A stretch of DNA of 64,000 nucleotides from Platerodrilus igneus (GCA_036346225.1 JARFIW010001104.1:5358001-5422000), one strand, 5' to 3'; counted from the first letter of the stretch, positions 23,266-35,081 are shown. The notes: generated from the letters alone by a model not told the origin. Numbers and translations: made by a program.

Positions 23266-23853
23266 TTAAGTAATTGGCAGTAAACATAGTTTCACTAGAG
23301 GACGTTTAACTAACCCTTGAGCTGTCTTGATGGTAGCTACCCGAACGATACCGTCCCTACCAGGATGAACATGTCTGTCATGGCAATCTAAAATAATAAT
23401 TTCAGTCAACCGATGCAACCGAGGAAGCAAAATTGGAAATTTTGCATCATGCGACAACTCAGAATTACGTAGGCGACCGCCCACCCTCAACAAATCACGA
23501 CTATCTAGAAACGGACTAAGGCTACGAAGTTGTTTACTAACAAGTTTTCCAGTTTTTGCGATGTTTTGGGCAAAAACATTTGTTTGAACTCTTTTAATCA
23601 ATAAATGTATAGCCTCTTGCTGATGAGTTAGAGACAAATCATCAGAATATTTTGAACGCAAATCTGCCGAACATTGAACATTACGAATGAAATGACGAAT
23701 ATATGTGATAATCCTACAAATTTTCTGCAGTTTTGAAAATTTATCCAACAACAAATCTAAGAAATTCTCAGACATAACGACTGTTAACGACAGAGTACTT
23801 CGACGTCCATCTGAGATGAGTCGATAAGTTTTGGCAGCAACGTTGCTGGGCAT
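23266..23853 (-). pseudogene. BEL-2 pol: linker and integrase leader region
   Basis: 195 open residues. ICRIITYIRHFIRN and LSLTHQQEAIHLLIKRVQ lead into LLRVGGRLRNSELSHDAKFP and LLPRLHRLTEIIILDCHDRH-type sequence, with CHDRHVHPGRDG as the His-rich integrase N-terminal region. The integrase catalytic core that should follow is deleted before the 3' LTR. Confidence 0.85.
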
Positions 23854-23963
23854 TCTTCATTACGATGCACTAACCAGGAAGGCCCTGTCCACCATAATGG
23901 ATGATGAACCAACTCTGAAGCCAAAAGTCCACGTGAGGCACAATCCGCAGGGTTATCCTGGGA

Positions 23964-24431
23964 CTAAACATGAAACCATGAAGATGGAGGAATACGTTCT
24001 TGAATATGCGAAATGCGATTGCTAACGAATGTCTTCCACTTCTGCGAGGAAGACCGAATCCAAGACAAAACAACAGTAGAATCTGACCACGCAAAAATAT
24101 TACTAAAGGATAAAATATCTGTATAAGTATTTTTGACGAAATCTACTAAATCTGCCGAGAGTACGGCAGCACATAATTCGAGACGGGGCAATGAAACGCG
24201 ATTAGTAGGAGTAACCTTCGATTTTGAGCATACTAATGACATGGTAATATTACCTTCTAGATCGATCGAACGAAAATAGATGACAGCTGCATACCCGGCT
24301 TCAGAAGCATCGCAGATCCCATGCAACTCCACCCTTTTAAAATTATGACATACGATGCGACGCGAAATCTCAATATTATAAACCGCCGGCAATTCACCCA
24401 AAAAATGTTTCCATTTTTCTACGACTTCCAA
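23964..24431 (-). pseudogene. BEL-2 pol: RNase H-like region
   Basis: 156 codons with HGICDASEAGYAAVIYFR, SKSKVTPTNRVSLPRLELCA and FAWSDSTVVLSWIRS, the conserved RNase H-like blocks of BEL/Pao pol with acidic residues CDAS, LELC and WSDS present. The frame starts abruptly at the deletion junction with the right LTR near 24440 and ends near 23964. Confidence 0.9.
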
Positions 24432-24441
24432 TGGCGGCTCT

Positions 24442-24798
24442 GCGGTTTTTTGTTGTTCTAAGATGTAGTTCCTTACTCTTCAGCTAAGTGGACTGTATTC
24501 GAGATTATAGTACGTGTTACTTGGCACTTTCACTGAGCTTTTTAGGGGTTTATCGATAAAGTCGGCGGCACTATTGACAAACTCACGTTACCGAACGAAG
24601 AACCGACTGTTCTGCTTCGATATCGATGAGAGAGTGTTTTTTCACTACCCCTTTTTCAACTTATTTACACATGCACAAGGAATTTTTACGACAGGATATA
24701 AGGGAACAAGGGATGACAGTTTTACTATTTGATTTGCAACTACAAATTTCAAATAACTTAAAATTAACCACGCGAACGTGCGACAAAGAGACCGAACC
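24442..24798 (-). repeat. 5' LTR of BEL-2, truncated
   Basis: Direct-repeat partner of 22753-23141. On the plus strand it begins at GCGGTTTTTTGTTG, lacking the outer 45 bp of the left copy, and abuts the RNase H-like coding region. One deletion therefore removed the LTR edge plus gag-RT. Confidence 0.9.
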
Positions 24799-26861
24799 AT
24801 CTGCAATAGGAAATTTTCAATTGCAATTCATGGACGTAGTGCAATAACGGCACACATTGAAACTAAAGTACATAAAACGTCTCATGACACAGCAGCGTCA
24901 ACATCCAAACTGACAACATTTTTTAAAGGGAATACTTTTGGAACTAATGAAAAAAAATTGGCAGGTATGAGGGTACTTTCGCTTTTCACACAATAATCCA
25001 TAATCAAAATTTTCGCAGCATGGACTGCACTACTAAATTATTAAAAAAATTTTGTGACGAAAAATTTTCTTGTGGGCAAACAAAATGTGTTTCTATCGTA
25101 ACCAGCGTATTTAATGAATACTGGAAGAAAATGCTATAAGAAAATCTAGATTCTGTATCATATATATCTATTCTATCAGACGCATCGAATCACAATGAAA
25201 TAAAACTGTATCCAATTTTAGTAAGGTATTTCGATATTAAGAACGGTATTCAAATTAAGATTTTAAATTCGGAATCAATCGAAGGGGAAACATCAGACAT
25301 TTTGTCTAATCACTTATTTCGAGTTATAACACAACAATTTGAATAAGAAAATTTTGGCGCTTTCGGTTGATAACACAAATACTAATTTTGGAGGACGCTC
25401 CCGTAAAGGTGTCAATAATGTGTACACAAAATTACAAGATCTTCTGAAACGAAATATTTTGGGAATTGGTTGTAATAGTCACATTATATCAAGTGCCATC
25501 AATACAGCATCAAGTTCAATGTCAATAGATGTGGAAGTAATTATTACAAATATATATTTATATTTCAATCGTTTTTAGTACGGGTAGCAAGTTTGAAAGA
25601 ATTTTGTGAAGAGGCTGGTGTTCAATACAAAAAACTGCTTGGATATTCCAAAGTCAGATGGCTCCAGCATTAAAATGCGTTTTACAGTTATATCCACTAC
25701 GTTCAGTCCTACAATTTTGAAGAAATTCTTTCAAAACAATATGTCAGAACCTATGCTTTATTTTATTCACAGTTAGGCGTCGTTGGTTCATAAAATTACT
25801 CTACAAATTGAAGGAGATAAAATTTCAGCAGCAGAAGTTTGTATTATATTAAACGATTTCATACTGCAATGTAAATCAAGATTTAATGATGGATTTTTAC
25901 CACTAATTCTAAAGAATAAACTGACCGTTTTGGAAGGTTCTAATCCCGGAATAAAAAATGAATTTTTAAAAGAAGTTAAAATTTTTTATAAAATTTGCTA
26001 TGAATATATCGAAGAAAATGTATGTATGTTTTTATAGATCAACAGCATTTTAAAACAGTTAATCAATTAAAAAGCACTAGCCTGTAATGGTTGCCAATTG
26101 CGCTGGTATGAAAAATGTAGTGGACTGTAATCTGCATCTGCATGACCGCCGTAAACTGCATAAACGAAAGTTCACTATTCTTAAGGCGTTTTAATAATGA
26201 AAACCTCATGGTCAAAGCACGCCGAACTGAATCTTACGGTCACTCCCGTTGCCAAGTTAACAACTTTAGAGCATAAAATTGTTCCAAATGGACCCTTCTA
26301 AATAGTAAAATTGAATGGAAAAAAGTTTCTTTAGCAGTCGAATTTGTAATGAAGGAAGTAAAAGATATTGTTTTAATGACAATTTCCTCTTTGAAGAAAT
26401 TCGAAGAGTAAATTTATATTTAAATGAAGAAAAATTGAAGAAATGGAACGATGAGAAAATAGAACTTGACAAAAGATGGGTAGAAATCTTTCGGCTTTTT
26501 AGAGTAGAACATATCCCACATGAAAATTTAAAAGTTTTAATAGACATTTCCTTATGTTGTCCAGGCACTAATGCTGCTGTTGAAAGGGTATTTTCACTAG
26601 GGAATGATTATTCGAGCAGTGAGACGTCGCAACTTTCTGTAAAAACATCATCTGCCGTCTTCACTCAAATTTAATATGCAAAATGAAAGTTGTTTGGATG
26701 TGGCTACATTATTAGACAAACATCCTGAATTAGCAAAAATCCACTCCGAAGAAAAATGTTTTTAAAAGAAAAAGTTTTTATCGTTTTCTCTTCTTTTTTT
26801 TTCACCTATGAAATACTTGCAAAGTGTACTCATTTTGAACAAAAAATAGTTGGTCACCTTT

Positions 26862-27118
26862 ACGTTAAGCGTATTGGCTACCTTAAAAAGCCGCTTCCAG
26901 GGCGCAACCCAAATTGAAAGTACCCATTCTTCTAAACTTTAAAATTTTCACCTAATCTATTCAAATCAAACATTAATAAATCAAAATCACCTTCAATTTG
27001 TGTCCAACTTAAAATTTTTTATTATTTTGACAACGATCCTAGGTCATGGATCGAAACGTAAATAAAGACAATTTTAAAAACTCTGAGTGGTTTAATACCC
27101 AAGAAAGATTAAGAAAAA
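26862..27118. repeat. Right part of the foldback repeat split by hAT
   Basis: It begins with ACGTTAAGCGTATTGGCTACC and continues to ACGATCCTAGGTCATGGATCG and AAACGTAAATAAAG, matching 61081-61287 and, inverted, 60819-60890. This extended end fixes the element terminus near AAGATTAAGAAAAATG. Confidence 0.85.
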
Positions 27119-27406
27119 TGCAGGTATCCTACTATTACACTTGCACAAGATGACAAAATGCATATTGTTCCAAAAATATTAATAAATATGAAATTCAGTC
27201 TAGACTGAAAATTTTACACTAGAAAATCACTGTAATGCGTTGCAAGTACTAGAACTTTGCAAAAAATTTACTTTGCAAGCGCAATGAGTCTTCTGCGACC
27301 TATGTGTTTTAGCATGTCATATAGAAATTACTTAGTACGAGGTTATGCAAAATGTGTTCATGTTGACCATAACAAACTAGTCATACTTTATTACTAACTT
27401 TTTAAA
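27119..27406. other. Unassigned stretch
   Basis: No gene or repeat recognised between the foldback repeat and the LINE-A fragment. Confidence 0.3.
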
Positions 27407-27585
27407 TTTCATCATCATTTTGTTTTCGACCTTACTTAAGGTCGGTTTGACGCAGCTCTAATTCTTTTTCTATTCTGTGCTAATCTAAAAAGTTCAACAT
27501 ACCATTCACAACCTAAATTTCGAATAATTTGACTAATATAGCGTAGTCTAGGTCTTCCTATACTCTTCTATCTTTTTCTTATCTA
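27407..27585 (-). mobile_element. LINE-A 3' fragment (internally deleted)
   Basis: The minus strand ends with the LINE-A terminal hairpin and AAAACAAAATGATGATG. The upstream part joins GATAAGAAAAAGATAGAA, known from 28.19 kb, directly to the last 150 bp, so about 200 bp of the C-terminal coding region are deleted. Confidence 0.85.
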
Positions 27586-27835
27586 CTTGGCTCTACATAG
27601 ATATTAGCAATCTGATGGTTGTTAAAGAACTGCAACATGTTTACATGATTCCCATTTATAAGGAAATGAAATATTACCTGGTTATCCTCTCCAAAAAAGG
27701 AAAAGTGTTAAATTATATATTTTGGTAAGGCTTGCAACAAAGCGTTGCTAACATGCCAGTCCGCTAGCTAATTGTGAGTTATGTCATGGTGACATTTAGT
27801 TAACTGATTTTTATTTATTTTTTTTTGTTTTGTTT

Positions 27836-30800
27836 CCGAACTTACTAAAGGTCGGTTTGACATACCTCTAAATTCTTTTCTATTCTGAGCTAGTCTAAAA
27901 AGGTCTACATACCCTTCACAACCTAAATCTCTAATAATTTGATTTATATAGCTTTCTCTAGATCTTCCTAATCAATTTTTATTTGGTAGTCTATAATCTA
28001 AGACCTTACTAAATAGTCCCTCACATCTTAACTGATGCCCTATCATACTATCTCTCCTGGCCTTTAATTGTTTCCACATACAGGTTTCCTCACCTATCTT
28101 TCTATAAACTTCCTCATTTGTTACTCTATCTGTCCAACTAATCTTTAACATTCTCCTATAACACCAAGTTTCAAAAGCTTCTATCTTTTTCTTATCTACC
28201 TCTTTAATTGTCCAAGTCTCACTACCATATAATGGAACGCTCCATACATACACTTTAAAAACCTTTTTCTATTATCTAAACTAATACTATTAGCTGTTAG
28301 TAAGTAAGTCTTTCTTTTTTAAAAACATTTTTCTAGCTTGAGCTATTCTAGCTACTATATCCCTTCTGCTACGTCCGTCCTTTGTAATTATACTATACCT
28401 AAATAGCAAAATTTATCCACCTCCTCTAATTCGGTATTACCTATTTCTAATTTTGGTTTAGAACTAGGCTGTAACTCACTTGTTATTATCTTTGTCTTTC
28501 CTGAGTGAATTCTCATACTATAGTTACTCTGTAGTTTTTTATCTAAAATCTTTAAAAACTATCCTAACTCTTTTCTAGACTCTGGTATAATAGCAATATC
28601 ATCTGCAAAACGTAACATGTCCATTTTCTGTCCCTGTTTAAAACTTCCTCAATATAAACATTAAAAATCAAGGGAGATAGTATACAGCCCTGTCTAACAC
28701 CATTTCTAATCTTAGCTTCCATTCGTGTTTCATCAAATCTAATTACTGCTTTTGGTTTTTATATAGACTGTAAATAATTTTTCTATCCCTATGAGAGATT
28801 CCTATTTTTCGCAAAACTCTGAACATAACAATTCAATTAACCCTATCAAATGCTTTTTCTAAATGTACAAACGCCAAATGAATCTGTTTATTTTTTTATA
28901 ACCTTTTTTCTATAATTACTCTAATCATTAGTATCGGTTCTCTAGTCCCTCTGTCTTTACGAAAACCATATTGGTCTTCGCCTAAATATTTCTCAGTTAA
29001 AGCTTCTACTCTATTTTTAATTATTATTGTTAGTATTTTGGAAGCGTGGGAAGTTAAAACTAACCGTTCTAAAATTCTCACACCTATCGGCTCCTGACTT
29101 TTTTGGTATTGGGATAATAATATTTTTTTCGTAATCTATTCAGAACTGTGTCGTGTATTACTTTAACTAGTTCATATAATATGTCTAAAGTTTTCTGACT
29201 TGCATATTTTATTAATTATGCGGGTATATCGTCTATCCCTGGCGCTTTATTTAGTTTAAGATCCCTAACAGCTCTATCAAATTCCTCTCTTAATATTGAG
29301 AACCCTATTTCTACATTCTCTTCTTGGTCGTTCTCTGACTCATCCATATCGTCTCCCTTATATAAATCTTCTAAATATCTTTTCCAGCTATCTGCTACCT
29401 CAACTTTATTTATTAGAAGCTCATTATTTTCAGTTTTAATACCATTATATTTTTTCCTATCTTTCCCGAAAAATTTCTTAACTGCCCTGTAAACCCTGTC
29501 GATCTTACCTACTCTCAAATCATCTTGTATTCCCTTACAATTCTGCTCCATCCATTTATTTTTAGCTTTTCTACATCTTTCTACTATCTTATTTCTAACT
29601 ATTATATTTTTGCTTACTTTCACTATCCAATTCTCAGAAAGGTTTAAGCTTTCTTCTAGTCTCTATTAAATCTAATATCTCCTTTGTTACCAAGAGTTTT
29701 GTCTACTTTTTCCTTACCTATAGTCTGTGTTTCTGTATCATGTATAGCCCTTTTTAATTCTTTCCATCTATTTTCTACGTTCCCTCCTATACCTATCTCT
29801 TTAATCTTATTATCTACTACTTGTTTACATTCCTCTTTTAACTTACTATCATTAAGCTTACCTAAATCCCAACCCTCTCTTTTAGCCTTTCTCAATTTTT
29901 GAATTTTAAATTACAATTCATTTTAACTAAGTTATGATCGCTATCTATGTCAGCACCTGGATAAGTACGACAGCTTTTAACTTGGTTTCTAAATCTTGTT
30001 TAACTAACATATCATCTATTTGGTATCTAGCCCTATCACCTGGCGCTTTCCAGGTATATCTTCTTCTAACATGTTGTTTGAATAGGGTGTTTACAGTTAC
30101 TGATCTATGTTCCTGGCAAAACCCAACTAATCTTTCTCCTTTATCATTTCTTCTGTCATACCCAAATTTTCCTATCATTTTTCCCTCACTACCTTCTCCC
30201 CCTGACGCATTAAAATCGCCCATAACTATTAAATTCTTATCTCCCTTTACTTTTCTCGCTATACTATTTATATACTCGTCCGTTTCTCCATTTTGATTGG
30301 ACCTGCAGCTTGCCCAAGTACTGGATTACTAGAACAGGTGAAATGGCTTGCGTGTACTAATGAACTAAAGAGCCAAACTACAGATCCAACCAAAGTAGTA
30401 GGGTCGTTAGTGAGAAACCAGACTAAGACAGTTCCCCGAAAGAGGGCAGCGGCTCTTTCGGTACTTACAATGGCAGAGACCATACGGGTGCGTATGTCAG
30501 TCTAAGACACTACCGCGATGTGAAAGGCAACGGGAAACCACCACAAGGCTGCTTACCCCTTTACAACCACTGAATGAAGGTGAAATAGGGTATATAGTTG
30601 TAAAACAATAGAAGGGAACCGAATCGCACTTAACAAGAAAGAACAGTGCCTATGATCAAAGACAACAAACATAAAAACAAGAAAAAAAATTCTTGAAGGC
30701 ATATGTGTTGCGCACAGCACAGTATGTCTATGAAATATGGGCAGTAGGAAAAGCAGACAGAAAAACGATAGCAGACTTTTGAAATGTTGTACTTCAGATG

Positions 30801-31370
30801 TATGAGGATGATAGCATGGACAGACAAAGTTAATAACAAATAGGTTATAGAAATAGTAGGGGAATAAAGATATCTGTGGAAAAAAAATAGGAGAAATAGA
30901 CGGGTAGAATACGTTCTATGGCATTTTTGGGGAATAGTATGGGATATATTATGAGCAGAGATAGTGATAGATGCAGACTGTGCACATTTCAGGGAAAAGT
31001 GTAGGTTAGTTCAGAATAGGAAACAATGAAAGTACGCGTCTAACTAGTTTCAAAACTGAAGACCTGATGATGATGATGATGATACCTTTTCTACTTCCTC
31101 ATCTTCGTACTGAGTTGTTGGCATGTAAACCTGTACTAAAACAGAGTCTGTGGGTTTTGTACTTAATCTAACCATAATTATTCTATCACTAAATTGTAAG
31201 TACTCTTTAACTTCACGTCCAAATCTTTTACCTAACACTATTCCTACCCCTGCCTGTTCATTAATTGAAAAAGTTGTGATTATTCTATAATTATCTTTCC
31301 AAAAGTCATTATTAGCAGGCCATCTCGCCTCACTAATACCTAAAATGTCCAGCTTTCCTTTTTTCATTTC
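27836..31370 (-). pseudogene. LINE-A endonuclease-reverse transcriptase, broken
   Basis: Endonuclease N-terminus at 31367-31084 (LDILGISEARWPANNDFW, VLVQVYMPTTQYEDEE) is split from GDFNASGGEG (30223-29945) by an insertion. The pieces 29895-29656 and 29623-29216 cover the linker and the start of RT (LKLNKAPGIDD). QYGFRKDRGTREPI lies at about 28970 and LRFADDIAIIPES, with the catalytic FADD intact, near 28610. The C-terminal piece 28253-27972 has YGSETWTI, WCYRRMLKISWTDRVTNEEV and CMWKQLKARRD. Multiple frameshifts exclude activity. Confidence 0.9.
30290..31085 (+). mobile_element. Internally deleted LINE-B derivative (C1) in LINE-A
   Basis: The first 225 bp match the LINE-B 5' UTR (inverse of about 44700-44955: GAACAGGTGAAATGGCTTGCG, CCGAAAGAGGGCAGC). 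It then jumps at GGGAAACCACCACA to the LINE-B terminal module (AGGCTGCTTACCCC...), and ends GAAGACCTGATGATGATGATGATGAT. Both ends of the parent are kept and all of EN-RT is missing. It sits between the two halves of the LINE-A endonuclease. It provides a SINE-free version of the module junction at about 30550-30565. Confidence 0.85.
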
Positions 31371-31760
31371 GACTAATAAATTCGTTAGCTTATCTACTCT
31401 AAGTAACGACCTTTCATTCTAAGTCCGTATCACTTAATCGAACCTTTGTTTTAAATTCTTACCATAACGAGCCCCAAATACCCCCTCCCGCAGATCCAAA
31501 TAAGCGGGTATTTTACTTCCGGACAAGAATTTTACTTGTGAGCTCTCCATCATACATAGTTCGTGTTTTAGGCCACGCGTACCTGGGAAATATTGTGGTA
31601 GGTTTCCATATCTTTCCACAACGCAGTTTTTAAAGATTTTAGCAAAAAGTCGTATCTGTTACGGCCAACCCCCAACAATCTTGTAAATTATTGAGGATCG
31701 CCCGAGACCAGCAAGGCTGCTGCCCCTTGTGGTGCCTTTTAATCGCCTTTTACGATAAGC

Positions 31761-32264
31761 AGGCTTACTATAGTAGTATTCTTTGTCCCTTACTGTAAGG
31801 GACATAACAAAACTACAACTAAAGCAAAACAAGTACATGCAACTGTTAAGTACATTTCTATTTCATTCATAATCACCACCACTATTTTGATTATCATCCG
31901 TACTTGCTTGATTAACGTTTTCCGTTCTTAAAGACTGAAAGGAGGCATGATGATAATGGAATATTAAATTTCCAGTACAGAGACATCAAATTAAGAGTAA
32001 AAATCATAAAGAAATGTTATTTTTGAGTACGTTTTGGAAAATAATTTTTTCTGATTAGTTGAAGGCAGTAATGTTATGTATTTTTCTTAAAGATATTTTA
32101 AATATCTTTAAAATGAGGCGTCGTAGAGCTTTTTTCATTGAAACATTGACGAGTTACAGGCGTTTAAATATTTAAGAAAAAAAATCAATTTTTGTTAAAT
32201 TAAGATTTTAGTCCAAATAGATGTGGATAATAATCAAAAATTTATTTTATCTTGTTTTCATTAC

Positions 32265-32268
<4 letters not shown>
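31761..32268. other. Unassigned AT-rich stretch
   Basis: A small palindrome, GTCCCTTACTGTAAGGGAC, lies at about 31785-31803, possibly LINE-A 5' end or flank. Nothing else recognised. Confidence 0.3.

Positions 32269-32319
<51 letters not shown>
32269..32319. repeat. (AT)n microsatellite
   Basis: About 25 uninterrupted AT units. Confidence 0.98.
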
Positions 32320-32322
<3 letters not shown>

Positions 32323-32489
32323 CGTGCGGGAGTGGTATAAGTTTTTCGCAAAGTATGTTTTAATTTAAAAAAATTTATGAATTTTGCTGTATTTTTGATA
32401 AAATTTTGGAAAAATTGCATTAGCATTCGCTTTTCTTTGTAAATATCTTTGTTTCTATTAACTTTACGAAAAAACTTCAAGACACCGAA

Positions 32490-32690
32490 ATAATCATCAG
32501 ATTTATCTGCACTTATTTTTTCGTCATTAGGTTTTAAGTCTCAAAACTGGTTGGACACGTACCTGCACTTATTTATATTCTGAGCTAGCCTACACAGTTC
32601 TCTGAAATTCTTACACAGAATACATACAGCTCGGTTCCCCTTCTATTGTTTTATAATTTTATGCCCCATTTCACCGGGATTCAGTGAAAA
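32490..32690 (-). mobile_element. LINE-B module D fragment
   Basis: The plus strand reads CAAAACTGGTTGGACACGTACCTGC, TTCTGAGCTAGCCTACACAG and ACAGCTCGGTTCCCCTTCTATTG, matching module D at 41340-41480, 54730-54890 and 59040-59190. It is cut at the ATTCAGTG phrase near 32685. Confidence 0.8.
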
Positions 32691-33943
32691 TACAAAACAT
32701 TCCTAAAACCGTAAGGTTTAGGCTTCGGAAACCTAAGGAAACTTGGTTTTATTTTGATGGCAGAAATTGAAAATAAAATAATTTACAAGGTGTTCCATAA
32801 AAAAATACAACTTTGGTACGATTTTTGTTTTTTGAACACTGTATATTACGAAAGCAATTTTAAAATATATCTCCACTAGAACCCCAATCCACCTCAAAAT
32901 GCAAACTTCTCTCAAGAAATTTTGTCATAATGTCTCCTGGTCTATATAAGCTGAGAAACTCTGTATATCTACCGAGTTAACAGGTACCTGTACAGTACAA
33001 TTTGCGAAGACGTAAAAATTAGAACTAACATTTTGTTTTGCGTATTATTAAAGTTATGAACTTCTGGTGTTTTTAACCACCCAATAAAAATCAAAATGCA
33101 AAGATTTTCACTGCTTCTAGTATATGGTGTCCGTTGGTGATTGCCACGTTGTTGTAGAAAGAATGCGGCATTTAATTATGCCACAACATTGATATTGATA
33201 CCAGTTAAACTCATTTTTGTACCTGTAGTTACGCTTTCAATTTCTGCAGGTAAATGATCTGACCATCTTTTGGAATATCTATGGAGTTCTGTCTTGCTCT
33301 CCGTGCGCTTTAATTTAACTTTGTGTTAAATATTTTTTTATTTCAATTATCACAACAGTGTTTTGTTGAATATGTTCTCTAAAAGGTTAAAATATCCTAG
33401 TTTTTGGTTAATGCATTCATATTTATAACAATCTGAGTTGTTAGGACTGTTTTCCATAAGCAAACCCCGAGGGCAAAGACTCATTAACAAACACATCTTT
33501 TCAAATTCTTTGTATTAAAAAATAAGAATTGACCGTTTGGCTCCTTTTATCTACTTTATCTTAAGCTTAAAGCATTCTCACAAAAATTGAATTTTTAAAT
33601 CCATGTTCAAAATTATTTTTTTAATATAAATTCGAAGATGTTTTCTAAGAACCAATCTACACCGGACGCTTTGTTTGTGTAAACCTCTTCATCCGTCAGT
33701 ATTGTCCATTATTTACAATAAGCTGCCGTTGCTTATTATCTCACTTGATAATCTTACCTGCAAATGTACCGTTATTCAATTTACTTATCCCACCCATAAA
33801 GTTTGAACAAATAATACCGGTCACTTTCAAGGGTTGAAATAGGTAAAAGCTTCTTGGTGAGAGAGATTATTAATTTCTTTGAAGCTATATTCCTTAAGTG
33901 GTTTGATTAAAAGTTGGTGTAGGAATTTCGCCTTGAACTAAAA
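32691..33943. other. Unassigned AT-rich stretch
   Basis: No gene or shared repeat recognised. The 60-codon frame at 32733-32915 (-) is not convincing. Confidence 0.3.
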
Positions 33944-34724
33944 TCAGTTTGATAAATTTATGGGAAGACACAATTGCCCTAGAGTAACAAAAGAACTAAA
34001 CGTTAGAGCATTTAAAATAGAATTAATATGCGTTCTTACGCCATTTTTAATACCTTGTGCTACCTGTCTATGATTATCATGTTTTCCTCTAAGATCCTCT
34101 TCCAATGAACCATCAAGTATCTTACAAACTATTGTGCGAATACAGCGGGTGGTAATTCCCAGTGTCGAAATGAAGAAAACTTTGCACACCCTTATCTTTT
34201 TCCCGTCTTTCAAAAAATAAAAAGCATAATTGTTAACTCTTCTTTTCTCTTTTACGGCATTAACAATTTCCAAAAGTATCATTATGTAGGTGCGCTGCTA
34301 GGTAATGTTAGCCATAGCCTAATACTTTTCAAAAAGTGTGTCTTTCTGGTTCTGTAAATTTGATTGTACATTTCTGCTTACATTTTCCAGTATCACAAGT
34401 GGGTTTGATTGATCTAGCTGCAACTTTTATTCATTTACCGTACGTCTTATAAGATTTACCAGAATTTCGGAGACTTTTAGTTTTGTTTTTACCCCATGTA
34501 GAGAACTGCCATTTCCTTTTTCTCGCTTCTTTTTTGGTTCCATTTCTTACAATTTCGACAAATTGTACACGATTTTCTTCTGCTCCTGAATTTGTCTGAA
34601 TCTGATCTTCTAAGTCAGATGACGATGACAAGACTTCCTTATAATAATTGGGATCCTTAACAGAATCATCTGAGGGAAGTGCTGCTAGAATTTGAGGATG
34701 AACTAGGGAAGCTGTGAGCTTCAA
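33944..34724 (-). pseudogene. Repetitive arthropod ORF family remnant, transposon-like
   Basis: Two minus-strand frames, 34724-34431 and 34282-33944, belong to one broken protein. The first contains RKRKWQFSTWGKNKTKSLRN and GKSY; just past its stop follow ARSIKP and a C-x4-C-x3-C type cluster. The second has YFLKDGKKIRVCKVFFISTL and RGKHDNHRQVAQGIK, then HINSI. The W-x-x-N-x-x-K, Cys cluster, VCK-x-FF and RGKH-x-x-H order is one I recall from a multicopy uncharacterised arthropod family, probably transposase-derived. The family name is not certain. At least two frame breaks are present. Confidence 0.5.
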
Positions 34725-35071
34725 CTACTGGTTCTGTAAGATGTAAATCGAGAGGTAATCAAGAAAGTAAATAATTATACAAAATTCACCTTCTGTTTCG
34801 ATTGAAACGCAAGGCGTTACTAAATCGTCTTGTTACTTGTCAACATGTTCTAGAGGAGTGTTAAACATTTTCAAACAATTTGGATAGTTGGTGTTGAAAA
34901 CTGAAGGAGAATCTAAAAGAGATGACACGTGGGTATTATTTTCAAAGAATGTAAAAATAAATATACTTACTTTCCTTGTGTGCAATATCTGGAAAAGAGC
35001 AAATTTCTGGATAAGTATAATTACTTAGAGTACTGTCGATTGCAAAGTCTAAAAGATTATTATAATATTAT
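34725..35071. other. Unassigned stretch
   Basis: Nothing recognised apart from the target duplication of the next LINE-A fragment at its end. Confidence 0.3.
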
Positions 35072-35081
35072 TTATTTGAAT

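Larger units (their letters stand above)
22753..24798 (-). mobile_element. BEL/Pao element nested in the hAT (BEL-2), internally deleted
   Basis: The 5-bp target duplication ATCTG lies at 22748-22752 and 24799-24803, inside the BED-finger codons of the hAT. Left LTR (3' in element sense) is 22753-23141; right LTR is 24442-24798, truncated. A purine tract (GGTGGGCGGGA on the minus strand) directly precedes the 3' LTR start TGTTCGGTC. Gag, RT and most of integrase are deleted; only RNase H-like and integrase-leader coding remain. Confidence 0.92.
22640..26690 (+). pseudogene. hAT transposase with BED finger, interrupted and decayed
   Basis: The N-terminus starts MCDNKRRKNRLNKNLKK at 22640 and reaches the first BED-finger cysteines (YTIC), where the BEL element enters. 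Coding resumes after 24798 with the rest of the finger (HGRSAITAHIE...KVHKTSH). Further pieces are LSVDNTNTNFGGR with GIGCNSHIISSAI (25339-25578), 25783-26037, and the C-terminal dimerisation block CCPGTNAAVERVFS (about 26560-26600). Several stops and frame changes separate them. BED, core and hATC are in normal order, so this was an autonomous hAT before decay. Confidence 0.9.
21873..26861 (+). mobile_element. hAT transposon with a nested BEL element
   Basis: The left end TAGGTGACCCACTATACTC and reversed right end AAAGGTGACCAACTAT form short inverted repeats. The 8-bp target duplication is ACGTTAAT (21865-21872) and ACGTTAAG (26862-26869), the size typical of hAT. The uninterrupted paralogue at 61081-61088 shows a single ACGTTAAG, confirming the ends. 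Without the BEL insertion the element is about 2.9 kb. The transposase inside is broken. Confidence 0.93.
27806..31760 (-). mobile_element. LINE-A, RTE-like non-LTR retrotransposon, near full length
   Basis: Minus-strand order: 5' region with CGCCTTTTACGATAAGC-type sequence (about 31.75 kb), AP endonuclease, reverse transcriptase, a C-terminal domain ending SNRP, and a short 3' end with a hairpin. A single-ORF layout, short 3' UTR and (ATG)n tails in other copies fit the RTE clade; clade placement is from memory. It is interrupted at 30290-31085 by a LINE-B derivative. About 3.1 kb of element remain. Confidence 0.85.

Noticed and set aside
29684..30296. Plus-strand frames of 70-120 codons in the LINE-A region
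   Set aside because: Antisense shadows of the minus-strand endonuclease and linker, which carry recognisable motifs.
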